Of a stretch of 64,000 bases of DNA, positions 30,166-38,042 are shown piece by piece. A program made the translations under genes and the position numbers. Positions within the stretch are counted from its first letter, which is position 1. Every line of letters starts with the position of its first letter. This stretch comes from Marinobacter subterrani. GTDB taxonomy: Bacteria; Pseudomonadota; Gammaproteobacteria; Pseudomonadales; Oleiphilaceae. The DNA lies in assembly GCF_001045555.1 (NCBI RefSeq), contig NZ_LFBU01000001.1, positions 3,100,001 through 3,164,000 of the forward strand. The letters are read 5' to 3'. The notes beneath the pieces are model-generated. The model saw only the letters and a program-made list of their open reading frames with translations. It ran no database searches and was not told where the DNA came from.

Positions 30166-30395
30166 CGTTCCGCCTGTTGCTGCTCCACGAATTCGGTCAT
30201 TTTCTGGTGGCGTTGACGCGCCGTTGCATCCACCTCTGCCGGCTTGGCATCAACTGTCACTTCACTGGAGGCCGCCTGCGCGGGCGGTCGATCGCCAAAG
30301 TGGGTCTGGCCATTGGCATCCACCCATTTGTAGACGCCGGCGGATGCCGAGAGAGGAATTAGACAGACCGACATTAGCAGCAGGATTGATCTCAC
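30163..30395 (-). pseudogene. truncated DUF4124 gene fused to the tssC remnant
   Basis: The first ~77 codons of a DUF4124 exported protein (signal peptide, GVYKWVDANGQTHFGDRPP) closely match the intact gene at 19740, including the AGGAGT-GTG start region. After ERQA the reading continues out of frame into tssC-derived sequence, so the rest of the domain is lost. It follows the immunity-type gene at 30470 just as the intact copy follows 20286. Confidence 0.82.
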
Positions 30396-30458
30396 GCAGA
30401 ACTCCTTTTCAATGTTCTACTCACTTCGGCTCCTCCAGAGAACGAGACAGAAGACGGC

Positions 30459-31087
30459 GCCCCAGGCACTCAAGCCCGGAATCGACCTCTCCCCCGCTTT
30501 TGTTGTCGTTTTTCCTCACGACCCGCTTGCCATTCGGAAACAGGTCCCATCTGGGTAAACTTCAGGCCCCGCTCATAAGCGAAGGTGAGTTGTTGATTCA
30601 GGCCCTGAAGTGCCTCGGATGGCTTGGCCCACTGCTCCTTGGGCAAGGGCGCGGACCAGGCGTTCAAGTCGTCTGGCAGGCTTTTCAGGGCGAGGGTCTT
30701 GATGCGGCGTTCGGTGATGATGTGGGCCAGGTATCGCTGGAAGAACCAGTCCCCCACTTTCTTGCCCAGCCAGGGCAAGACGGACATCTCTTTGCGGGCC
30801 TGGCGGCATTTGGCTTTGTAGTGGGCCAGGGTTTCATCTTCTTTCGGGTCCGGACAGGCCTCGGGGCCGTTCTCCATGAACTGGCGAATACACTCCCATT
30901 GGGCCAGGCCGGCCGTTTCATGCCCGACGTTGATGCTTGCAGCGGCCAGGGCCGATTCCGGGTCGTCTGGCTTCGGAATTGCCAGGGTGAGTACCGTATG
31001 TGTGGCCATCAGGCCGGGGCCGATGTCCTGACGGGTTTCGATGTAGGCGACCAGTTTTTCCCAGGGGTAGATTTCGTAGACGAGTTT
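30459..31087. repeat. 629-bp direct repeat, left copy
   Basis: Appears identical base for base to 32335-32963 (offset 1876). It covers the 3' half of the type 3 immunity gene and runs 11 bases past its stop codon into what, in the other copy, is the start of the orphan effector C-terminus. Beyond the repeat the two copies diverge at once on both sides. Confidence 0.9.
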
Positions 31088-31789
31088 GGGGTCGTATTTT
31101 TTCTTTAGGCGGAGGGCAAAACATAGATAGGTGCCGATGACCAAAAGCTCTATGCCCAGTAACACCAACCCTTCCAAAACCAATGAATTTCTGTACTCAG
31201 TGGACGAGTATTCATTCATAAACGGGGTCAGAGCCCATCCTATGGTGAACAACACCCCAATGTACGTAAACCCAGCAACTGTGTCATTCCACAGCGGCAG
31301 TTTGAACTCCTTGCCTTCCGTCCAGCGCGGCAAAGCCACTTCCCGGCGCTGTCGGTTCAGTCTCACCGGAGGCGTTTCCTTCACCGCCTTGTTGCCCAGG
31401 AAATGCATGTACAGTCCCCACGGGACCGTAATCAACAAATTCATCCCCCCCAAACCGAGCAATGGTATCCAAGTGAATTCATTGTGCCCAAGATAATAGT
31501 CCACTGTCATAGCGAGCCCACCCATCATCACGAGAACGGTGAGACTCAAAAACATCAACGCAAATTCGGCCCCAAACAAAAGGTTACCATGCTGTAAATC
31601 CAGCCACCCTTCGGTTTTTCGTCGAATCCAGGAATTCACGTCCACCGCCCGCGCTCCTGTCGTTACCGGTTTCGGACTCAGGGCCAGTAACCGACCATCT
31701 TTTGTCGTGCGGCGCACTCCGGCTTCCCAATCGGATTCACGCGATGTCTGTGTTGATGACGGATTCTCGTTGTCTTTGGTCATAGTCAC
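30470..31789 (-). CDS. probable T6SS immunity membrane protein, type 3 (copy B2)
   Basis: 439 residues with four hydrophobic helices (about 70-97, 108-132, 172-192, 205-228) and a ~210-residue cytoplasmic C-terminal domain. The PPVRLNRQRREVALPRW strand after helix 2 recalls the NRRTGMV motif of the type 2 proteins. From about residue 229 to the end it is identical to copy B1 at 32346 apart from one residue, but helices 3-4 and loops differ strongly. It overlaps the orphan effector C-terminus at 31786 by four bases. Likely an immunity protein for a VasX-like allele. Confidence 0.62.
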   Translation of the reverse strand: MTMTKDNENPSSTQTSRESDWEAGVRRTTKDGRLLALSPKPVTTGARAVDVNSWIRRKTEGWLDLQHGNLLFGAEFALMFLSLTVLVMMGGLAMTVDYYLGHNEFTWIPLLGLGGMNLLITVPWGLYMHFLGNKAVKETPPVRLNRQRREVALPRWTEGKEFKLPLWNDTVAGFTYIGVLFTIGWALTPFMNEYSSTEYRNSLVLEGLVLLGIELLVIGTYLCFALRLKKKYDPKLVYEIYPWEKLVAYIETRQDIGPGLMATHTVLTLAIPKPDDPESALAAASINVGHETAGLAQWECIRQFMENGPEACPDPKEDETLAHYKAKCRQARKEMSVLPWLGKKVGDWFFQRYLAHIITERRIKTLALKSLPDDLNAWSAPLPKEQWAKPSEALQGLNQQLTFAYERGLKFTQMGPVSEWQAGREEKRQQKRGRGRFRA

Positions 31790-32349
31790 GACTTAGTGGG
31801 GTCACTTATAAGCGTATGATATTTGATAATCAACGCGGTCAATCGAGTGTCCGGTGCTTCCAGTGGTGTTACGGCTTGCCATTGCTTCGTTTCGTTGGCT
31901 CCGACCATCGGCACATTACCCTGCTCGTGCAAGGTCAGCCTGTAGTGGTACGCCTTGTCTGTCTCTGGTAACCAGTTGGGGGAATTGGCTGCCTTGTAAC
32001 GGAAGGCCAAATAGAACCCACCGGCCGTATCCAGGTCGGCTCCGGTCAGGGACAGCTCCAAGGCAACACCCGCCGCGCCCATGTTCGTGGTAGTAAAGGC
32101 CTGATTCCAGTAGTCGTGATCAGGATCCCAGGCCGTCCCTTCCTGCCGCAGAATTGCCCATTCCATGTTATCTACTTCCAGCGAACTCAGCCCGGGCAAT
32201 TCCAGGCGGAAGGCGCAATAACTTGTGCGCCCATCCAACGCGGATTGTTCTGCCTTCACTGACAGAGTGGGTTGGTAAATGACCTTGGCCAGTTCATGGC
32301 GCTGCTGATTCGTATCCCAACCCTTGGCGTCATTGCCCCAGGCACTCAA
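31786..32349 (-). CDS. orphan C-terminal cassette of a VasX-like effector
   Basis: 187 codons homologous to residues ~971-1156 of effector B: shared blocks include NGRTSYCAFRLELPGLSSL-like, NMEWAILRQEGT and FYLAFRYKA, with scattered substitutions. There is no N-terminal or pore-forming part. The only start is a TTG at 32349 that overlaps the stop of the immunity gene B1, so translation would need coupling. It overlaps the next immunity gene by four bases. Such orphan toxin tips can be recombined onto the full-length effector; whether this one is expressed is unknown. The frame is intact. Confidence 0.75.
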   Translation of the reverse strand: MSAWGNDAKGWDTNQQRHELAKVIYQPTLSVKAEQSALDGRTSYCAFRLELPGLSSLEVDNMEWAILRQEGTAWDPDHDYWNQAFTTTNMGAAGVALELSLTGADLDTAGGFYLAFRYKAANSPNWLPETDKAYHYRLTLHEQGNVPMVGANETKQWQAVTPLEAPDTRLTALIIKYHTLISDPTKS

Positions 32350-32963
32350 GCCCGGAATCGACCTCTCCCCCGCTTTTGTTGTCGTTTTTCCTCACGACCC
32401 GCTTGCCATTCGGAAACAGGTCCCATCTGGGTAAACTTCAGGCCCCGCTCATAAGCGAAGGTGAGTTGTTGATTCAGGCCCTGAAGTGCCTCGGATGGCT
32501 TGGCCCACTGCTCCTTGGGCAAGGGCGCGGACCAGGCGTTCAAGTCGTCTGGCAGGCTTTTCAGGGCGAGGGTCTTGATGCGGCGTTCGGTGATGATGTG
32601 GGCCAGGTATCGCTGGAAGAACCAGTCCCCCACTTTCTTGCCCAGCCAGGGCAAGACGGACATCTCTTTGCGGGCCTGGCGGCATTTGGCTTTGTAGTGG
32701 GCCAGGGTTTCATCTTCTTTCGGGTCCGGACAGGCCTCGGGGCCGTTCTCCATGAACTGGCGAATACACTCCCATTGGGCCAGGCCGGCCGTTTCATGCC
32801 CGACGTTGATGCTTGCAGCGGCCAGGGCCGATTCCGGGTCGTCTGGCTTCGGAATTGCCAGGGTGAGTACCGTATGTGTGGCCATCAGGCCGGGGCCGAT
32901 GTCCTGACGGGTTTCGATGTAGGCGACCAGTTTTTCCCAGGGGTAGATTTCGTAGACGAGTTT
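32335..32963. repeat. 629-bp direct repeat, right copy
   Basis: Partner of 30459-31087. Covers the 3' half of the type 3 immunity gene B1, its stop codon and the first bases of the orphan effector C-terminus. The absence of differences over this length points to recent duplication or gene conversion, while the neighbouring membrane segments have diverged. Confidence 0.9.
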
Positions 32964-33653
32964 CGGGTCGCGTTTTTTCTTTAGGCGGAGGGCTATATAA
33001 AGGTAGGCGCCCAAAACCAAAGTTTCGACCGCTAATGCCGTGGCAAATATAGTTACCAACCATCGGACATATTCCGCCGTCTCGCCTTCCAACGTAAAAG
33101 GGACAATTACAGCGGCTATAGTGCCAATATAAGTTATGTATGCGACACCGCCAGCACTATCATTCCAAAAAGGCAGTTTGAACTCCTTTCCTTCCGTCCA
33201 GCGCGGAATGGCCACTTCTCGACGCTGTCGATTGAACCTCACTGGTGGTGTCTCTTTAACGGCTTTGTTACCCAGGAAATGCATGTACAGCCCCCAGGGA
33301 ACGGTAATCAATAAATTCATACCCCCCAAGAAAAGCACCGGATCCCAATTTAATCTACGATGTCCGATATAGAAATCCACCATCATAGCCAGCCCCCCCA
33401 TCATCACCAGAATAGTGAGGCTCAAAAACATCAACGCAAACTCGGCGCCAAACAATATATTACCGCCCTGCAAATCCAGCCAACTGTCAGTTTTTCTCCG
33501 AATCCAGGCGTTGACGTCGACCGCCCGCTCTCCGGTCATGATGGGCTCGGGACTCAAGGCCAGTATGCGACTATCCCTGATCGTCCGGCGTGCCCCTGGC
33601 TCCCAGCTTGGCTTGGATGATGGATTTTTTTCATTGACTGTAGTCATATTCAA
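32346..33653 (-). CDS. probable T6SS immunity membrane protein, type 3 (copy B1)
   Basis: 435 residues, four transmembrane helices and the shared cytoplasmic domain. It overlaps the stop of effector B by four bases (ATGA), so it is the best candidate for that effector's cognate immunity protein, in the place of TsiV2 after VasX in V. cholerae. Helices 3-4 (VAYITYIGTIAAVIVPF, VTIFATALAVETLVLGAY) differ from copy B2. The role is inferred from gene order. Confidence 0.68.
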   Translation of the reverse strand: MNMTTVNEKNPSSKPSWEPGARRTIRDSRILALSPEPIMTGERAVDVNAWIRRKTDSWLDLQGGNILFGAEFALMFLSLTILVMMGGLAMMVDFYIGHRRLNWDPVLFLGGMNLLITVPWGLYMHFLGNKAVKETPPVRFNRQRREVAIPRWTEGKEFKLPFWNDSAGGVAYITYIGTIAAVIVPFTLEGETAEYVRWLVTIFATALAVETLVLGAYLYIALRLKKKRDPKLVYEIYPWEKLVAYIETRQDIGPGLMATHTVLTLAIPKPDDPESALAAASINVGHETAGLAQWECIRQFMENGPEACPDPKEDETLAHYKAKCRQARKEMSVLPWLGKKVGDWFFQRYLAHIITERRIKTLALKSLPDDLNAWSAPLPKEQWAKPSEALQGLNQQLTFAYERGLKFTQMGPVSEWQAGREEKRQQKRGRGRFRA

Positions 33654-36600
33654 GATGTCTTAGGTTCTTTTGCTAGGGCATGGTAGGTGGTGATCAATGA
33701 ACTCAATCGATGGTCCGGGCTGTCCAGTGCTTTTACCGGCTGCCACTCTTTCCTCTCATTAGCTCCAACGCTCGGCAGATTGCCCGGCTCATGCAAAATG
33801 AGTTTGTAGTGATATGCCTTATCCATTTCTGGTAACCAGTTGGAAGAATTGACCGCCTTGTAACGGAAGGCCAGATAAAAACCGTCAGCTGTCTCCAGAT
33901 CCACTTCAGTTAAGTACAACTCCAAAGCAACACCGGCCGCCCCCAGACTTTTAACCGTAATCGCTTGATTCCAATAATTCTGGTCGGGGGCCCAGACGGT
34001 TCCCTCCTGCCTCAGTATCGCCCATTCCATATTATCGGATTGCAGTGAACTCAGTCCGGGCAACTCCAGGCGAAAAGCGCAGTAGCTGGTGCGTCCGTTC
34101 AACGCAGCCCGTTCTGCCTTCACCAACGCAATGGGCTTATAAATGGCTTTAGCCAGTTCGTGGCGTTGCTGATCGGCTTCCCAGCCATTGTTAGCGTTAC
34201 CCCAGATACTTTGTTCGCACCATCGCTGCACGTCTGTACGTTTGAAATAACTTTGTACCCAGTTGCCAATACAGACCAGAATCGTACCCACCCAGAGCCA
34301 GGCGTTCAGGCCCCGAAATAGACCTCCGGCCAAGTCCAGCATCTTCCCATTGCTCGCTTTCCAGCTAAGCAATTTGCCATTTTCCGGCTTCCAGACAACA
34401 CCCCGTGCGTCCACCAATCGGTGAAACAGGCCAACAGTCCCTGTTTTTGCCATTTTCCAACTTCCATAAGCCAGCATGCTATCACCGACTAAAGTGACAC
34501 CAGCCCCTGTCCGGGTTCCGTTATTGCTTCCAGACCTAACCATTACAGCGAGTTGCTTAAACCAGTCGGCACCCGCTGACAGAAACCCAGCCCAAGCCGC
34601 AACGGTCCCACCCCACACATTCATCCGAGCCAACCGTGTCAAAACCTCATCCGCCTGAGAAATGGCCAGGTAGTAATAGTTCAGGCGGGCACTGCCAACG
34701 ATAGTCAAGATACTAGCTGCCGCACCAATCGTTCCGGCAGCGCTGCTCGCAAAGGTCAACAGTTCCTCTGTGCTGCCATCTTTATCCCACTTGTTAAATG
34801 CATCCCAAGCACCGACAGCCCCAACCATTCCCATAAACGACACCAATCCCATGCCGCCAATGCGTTTCGGCAAATCCAGAGTGTCCTGTCCGTGGATCAT
34901 ACCCCGGCCATAATCCATCATCCGTGTGAGCCCACCGCGGTCTCTCAGGCGTTTCAATTCATCGACTTCTGATTGCACCGCACGGCCATAGGCGGTTCGG
35001 GTTAACCCGCCGATCAGAAGGGCTCCGCTGTGGTTTTCCCCCTCAAGCGGGGACGTATCTATCAGTTGAAAGCCTCGTTCGCGGAGCTGATGCGTCAGCT
35101 CGTTCTTTTGAGCACGGATGGCCCGGATCTGTTCATCATACTCTCGTTTGTATCGGCGTCGGTCTCGGGTAGTGGCCTCACTGTGCCGCTGCTGAAGGCG
35201 GCTTTCCTGGTTCAGAACCTCCTCACGCAGCGTGGCCAGCCGTTCAATTTCCTTCACAAGAGATTCATGCCTGGTTAGGCTGTCGGCATCGGCAATCTCC
35301 AGGTCAATCTGGTACAGCCTCTGGTTCTCGAAGATGTGGGCCCGCAGCCCGGGGTCCATCCGCTCAAACACTTGCTTCAGGCGGCCATGCAGATCGGCGG
35401 CATCCGCCGCTTGCACCAACTCAAACAACGCCAATCGACCGGTAATGTTGAGCTGGGCCAGGTGGTGGCTGAGTTGTGCAGCAGCGCCCTCCGAAAGAGA
35501 CGGATATTGCAAATAGGCGCTCTGTTCAACCAGCTGAACCCATTCCTTGTAGGCCGCGGGCGCTTGCCTGGCATTCATAATGGCTTTCAAGCCGTCGATT
35601 AGGTCCTTTAGCGCGCCCGGGATGATCTCGGGCTTCAGGTCCAGGGAGATCAAATGCTGGTGTCCGATTTCCTCAAAGTAGAATCGCTTCAAAAAGGAGA
35701 AATCACCTGACGATTGCGCCCATTCCGTCAGTACTGTCATCAAGGCGTTGTCCAGGGTCAACAACGCCATGTAGCTGCTGTCACTTTCCCGGTCATACAG
35801 GTGACCATGCAGGTAAAACGTAGCCAACAACGACTGGATATCCGTGACAATCCGCCGTTTTTCGTCGGAGAATGTCGATAGCTGATGCTGAGCCTGTTCG
35901 AGATAGACATTCATCTCGTCGAGTTTCACCAGATCCGCAATACCTTGCTCGCCACTAAAATCGGAGCCGTCAACAAGGTTGGACTGATAGTCGGACATGG
36001 ATTCGACGATACTGAGCAATTCGCGCTGCGAAAGTCCCAAGTCCGTTGCCAGCGCGTCACTGCCGTCCCGCATTCTGGTGACCCGCTCATGGTCCGACGG
36101 CATATAGTTATAGGTGCTGGGGCCGGCGACTTTTCGGGCGCTACGCTGATATTCCGGGAAATCTTCGATCAGCTCTTTCAACTGGGCATGTTGGACCCGG
36201 CTTCCCCGGGCAACCTTTTCAAACAGGTCCTTGGCATCGTCATCTTCAACCTGCTTCGAAAACGCGCGGGCCAACTCGGCTACTCGCTCGTCATCCAATC
36301 GAATCAGATCGCTGATGAAGCGTGCCGGGTAGTATTTCGCGTCCTCTGCCTCCAGCCATGCGTTATGGTTGGTATCCACGATGGCCCAGGCATCCAGCAG
36401 GTCGTCGATGTGACCCATAAGGTCATCAACTACGAGATACGCATGGTCCAGATCATAGGCCGCCAATCGATGGGCGAACGGCTCAGAACCTTTATCCAAT
36501 GTGTTTTGTGCCCAATACCAGGAGGGTAGATGGGCTTTCCCATCCATGGGCACGGCTTGCTCGGCCGGGTGAGTCAGCAGCGATTCCAGACTTGTCTTGC

Positions 36601-37120
36601 TCAACAACTGGGGCTTGCCCTTGATGGGGCAATAGCCAGACAAGCTCACCCGCTGCATCACCTGGCGACGATAATCCTCCCAGCGAATAAGCATGCTGCA
36701 CTTTTTCGCGGTCAGCTGCGTGGACGAGAAAAACGCATCGACGTGCCCACGGCGAGGCACCACGATAGCCGGAGTATCGGGGGTTCCGGTACGCTGATCC
36801 TGGGCGGCTTCATTACCTTGCCATAAACGCTTGCTGACCGCGCCGCCGTCTTTGACTTCGTATTCATGCAGAATGTCGGGCGCATCGGAATGGAACAGGT
36901 ACAGGTAGCCATCCCGTATCTGGCGGATGCCAATTGGCTGAAATTCGAGGTTGAACCGGGGCTCCAATGAGGGGTGTTCCGCCGCCTCATCGGCATAAGC
37001 GTATCGTACCGGGATCAACTGAATATCGGTCCGGGTCAAAGGGCAAGCGCCTTGAGCCGTGGTGCTTGCCAGGCTTGCGCGGTCAGCGGCGACTATGGGG
37101 TTAGTGAGTTGCTTACCCAT
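33650..37120 (-). CDS. VasX-like T6SS effector B
   Basis: 1156 residues. The N-terminus matches the toxin VasX N-terminal domain: ACPLTRTDIQLIPVRYAY near residue 25 and IRQIRDGYLYLF near 65. A charged coiled coil lies at ~620-690 (RHSEATTRDRRRYKREYDEQ). Hydrophobic segments run from about 745 to 960 and should form the membrane-inserting part. The last ~185 residues are a strand-rich tip that also occurs alone at 31786. VasX kills by permeabilising the target inner membrane from the periplasm; the same is inferred here. It overlaps the adaptor gene by eight bases and has AGGAG before its ATG. Confidence 0.83.
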   Translation of the reverse strand: MGKQLTNPIVAADRASLASTTAQGACPLTRTDIQLIPVRYAYADEAAEHPSLEPRFNLEFQPIGIRQIRDGYLYLFHSDAPDILHEYEVKDGGAVSKRLWQGNEAAQDQRTGTPDTPAIVVPRRGHVDAFFSSTQLTAKKCSMLIRWEDYRRQVMQRVSLSGYCPIKGKPQLLSKTSLESLLTHPAEQAVPMDGKAHLPSWYWAQNTLDKGSEPFAHRLAAYDLDHAYLVVDDLMGHIDDLLDAWAIVDTNHNAWLEAEDAKYYPARFISDLIRLDDERVAELARAFSKQVEDDDAKDLFEKVARGSRVQHAQLKELIEDFPEYQRSARKVAGPSTYNYMPSDHERVTRMRDGSDALATDLGLSQRELLSIVESMSDYQSNLVDGSDFSGEQGIADLVKLDEMNVYLEQAQHQLSTFSDEKRRIVTDIQSLLATFYLHGHLYDRESDSSYMALLTLDNALMTVLTEWAQSSGDFSFLKRFYFEEIGHQHLISLDLKPEIIPGALKDLIDGLKAIMNARQAPAAYKEWVQLVEQSAYLQYPSLSEGAAAQLSHHLAQLNITGRLALFELVQAADAADLHGRLKQVFERMDPGLRAHIFENQRLYQIDLEIADADSLTRHESLVKEIERLATLREEVLNQESRLQQRHSEATTRDRRRYKREYDEQIRAIRAQKNELTHQLRERGFQLIDTSPLEGENHSGALLIGGLTRTAYGRAVQSEVDELKRLRDRGGLTRMMDYGRGMIHGQDTLDLPKRIGGMGLVSFMGMVGAVGAWDAFNKWDKDGSTEELLTFASSAAGTIGAAASILTIVGSARLNYYYLAISQADEVLTRLARMNVWGGTVAAWAGFLSAGADWFKQLAVMVRSGSNNGTRTGAGVTLVGDSMLAYGSWKMAKTGTVGLFHRLVDARGVVWKPENGKLLSWKASNGKMLDLAGGLFRGLNAWLWVGTILVCIGNWVQSYFKRTDVQRWCEQSIWGNANNGWEADQQRHELAKAIYKPIALVKAERAALNGRTSYCAFRLELPGLSSLQSDNMEWAILRQEGTVWAPDQNYWNQAITVKSLGAAGVALELYLTEVDLETADGFYLAFRYKAVNSSNWLPEMDKAYHYKLILHEPGNLPSVGANERKEWQPVKALDSPDHRLSSLITTYHALAKEPKTS

Positions 37121-38042
37121 GGATAGGCTCTCCTTGCACTTGGGTTTCCGCCGAGGACATGGCGATCATCGCCGCTTCTCTCGCCTGAGCTTCAGCGGCC
37201 GTTCCTGGCCACCGATGAAGAAGGTCATAAACGTTCGGGGCTGCCGTTTCCCACAGCGACAACGCTCCCTGATACCCATACACGGTACACCAGTGAAGCA
37301 AGGCCTGTAGCGATTCATAGCCATGGGCCACCGCCCGCTCCATGATGGCCCGAAGGTCCCTTATCACAGTCTGCCTTGCGTTCGACGCAACTCTACTCGG
37401 GAAATAGGTCTCAAGGTGCTGCATCAATTTGACCAGCGTTGCCCGTCGGTCCGTGTCCGTTAAAGCGTTGAGGGTGAGTTCATCCAGCCGAGATGAAGCT
37501 CTACCCCCCGTGTGCCTTCCAACGCCAACCTCTGGCAACCAATGCGGGCGTGTATGAAGATGCCAGCCATCCCATAAGGCGTCCGGTAGCTTTGCCGCAG
37601 CAAAAGGAGACCCGTAGTCGGGCACCCCGCCATCACCGGAAGCAGCCAACAGGACCCGTGCTACGGTAGGGTCGGCGAACCGCAACATGACGTCGTATCC
37701 CAAAGGATGGCGTACCGTAATGAACCGGCGTAGGTGATCAGCTAACGCGTCCAAAGGTTCATCGCTGGCGATCGCGTAGCCCCACTCCAGCGAATTGCCC
37801 TCCAGAGACAGCCGCTCAAGCAACGGGTTGCCCCGTTCAGTACGCACCACTATGGGTGAAACGGCGCGAAGCGATGCCCACTCAGTACCATCAAACAGAT
37901 TACGATAGTCCGGTGTGTCGACAAGCTCGTACAGCCAGCGTTCCGCCTCTCCGCGTTTGCTGCCATCCAGCAGGACATAGTTGAAATGCATGTCCTGAAG
38001 TTCCGTGCTGGCTTTTGAAGGCGCTTTGAAAACATCAAGCAT
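37113..38042 (-). CDS. DUF4123 effector adaptor (VasW/Tap-like)
   Basis: About 309 residues with a DUF4123 domain: NYVLLDGSKRG near residue 25, EWASLRAVSPIVVRT, and HPLGYDVMLRFADPTVARVL. Such adaptors bind the effector N-terminus and load it onto a specific VgrG. It lies between vgrG (overlapping its end) and effector B, the vgrG-vasW-vasX order of V. cholerae. ATG 38042 has GGGAG nine bases upstream; the in-frame ATG at 38051 is too close to that site. Confidence 0.85.
   Translation of the reverse strand: MLDVFKAPSKASTELQDMHFNYVLLDGSKRGEAERWLYELVDTPDYRNLFDGTEWASLRAVSPIVVRTERGNPLLERLSLEGNSLEWGYAIASDEPLDALADHLRRFITVRHPLGYDVMLRFADPTVARVLLAASGDGGVPDYGSPFAAAKLPDALWDGWHLHTRPHWLPEVGVGRHTGGRASSRLDELTLNALTDTDRRATLVKLMQHLETYFPSRVASNARQTVIRDLRAIMERAVAHGYESLQALLHWCTVYGYQGALSLWETAAPNVYDLLHRWPGTAAEAQAREAAMIAMSSAETQVQGEPIHG

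Noticed and set aside
29903..31108. 401-codon plus-strand frame across the tss remnants and immunity gene B2
   Set aside because: Runs antisense to several recognisable genes and remnants, including the repeat; no coding signature.
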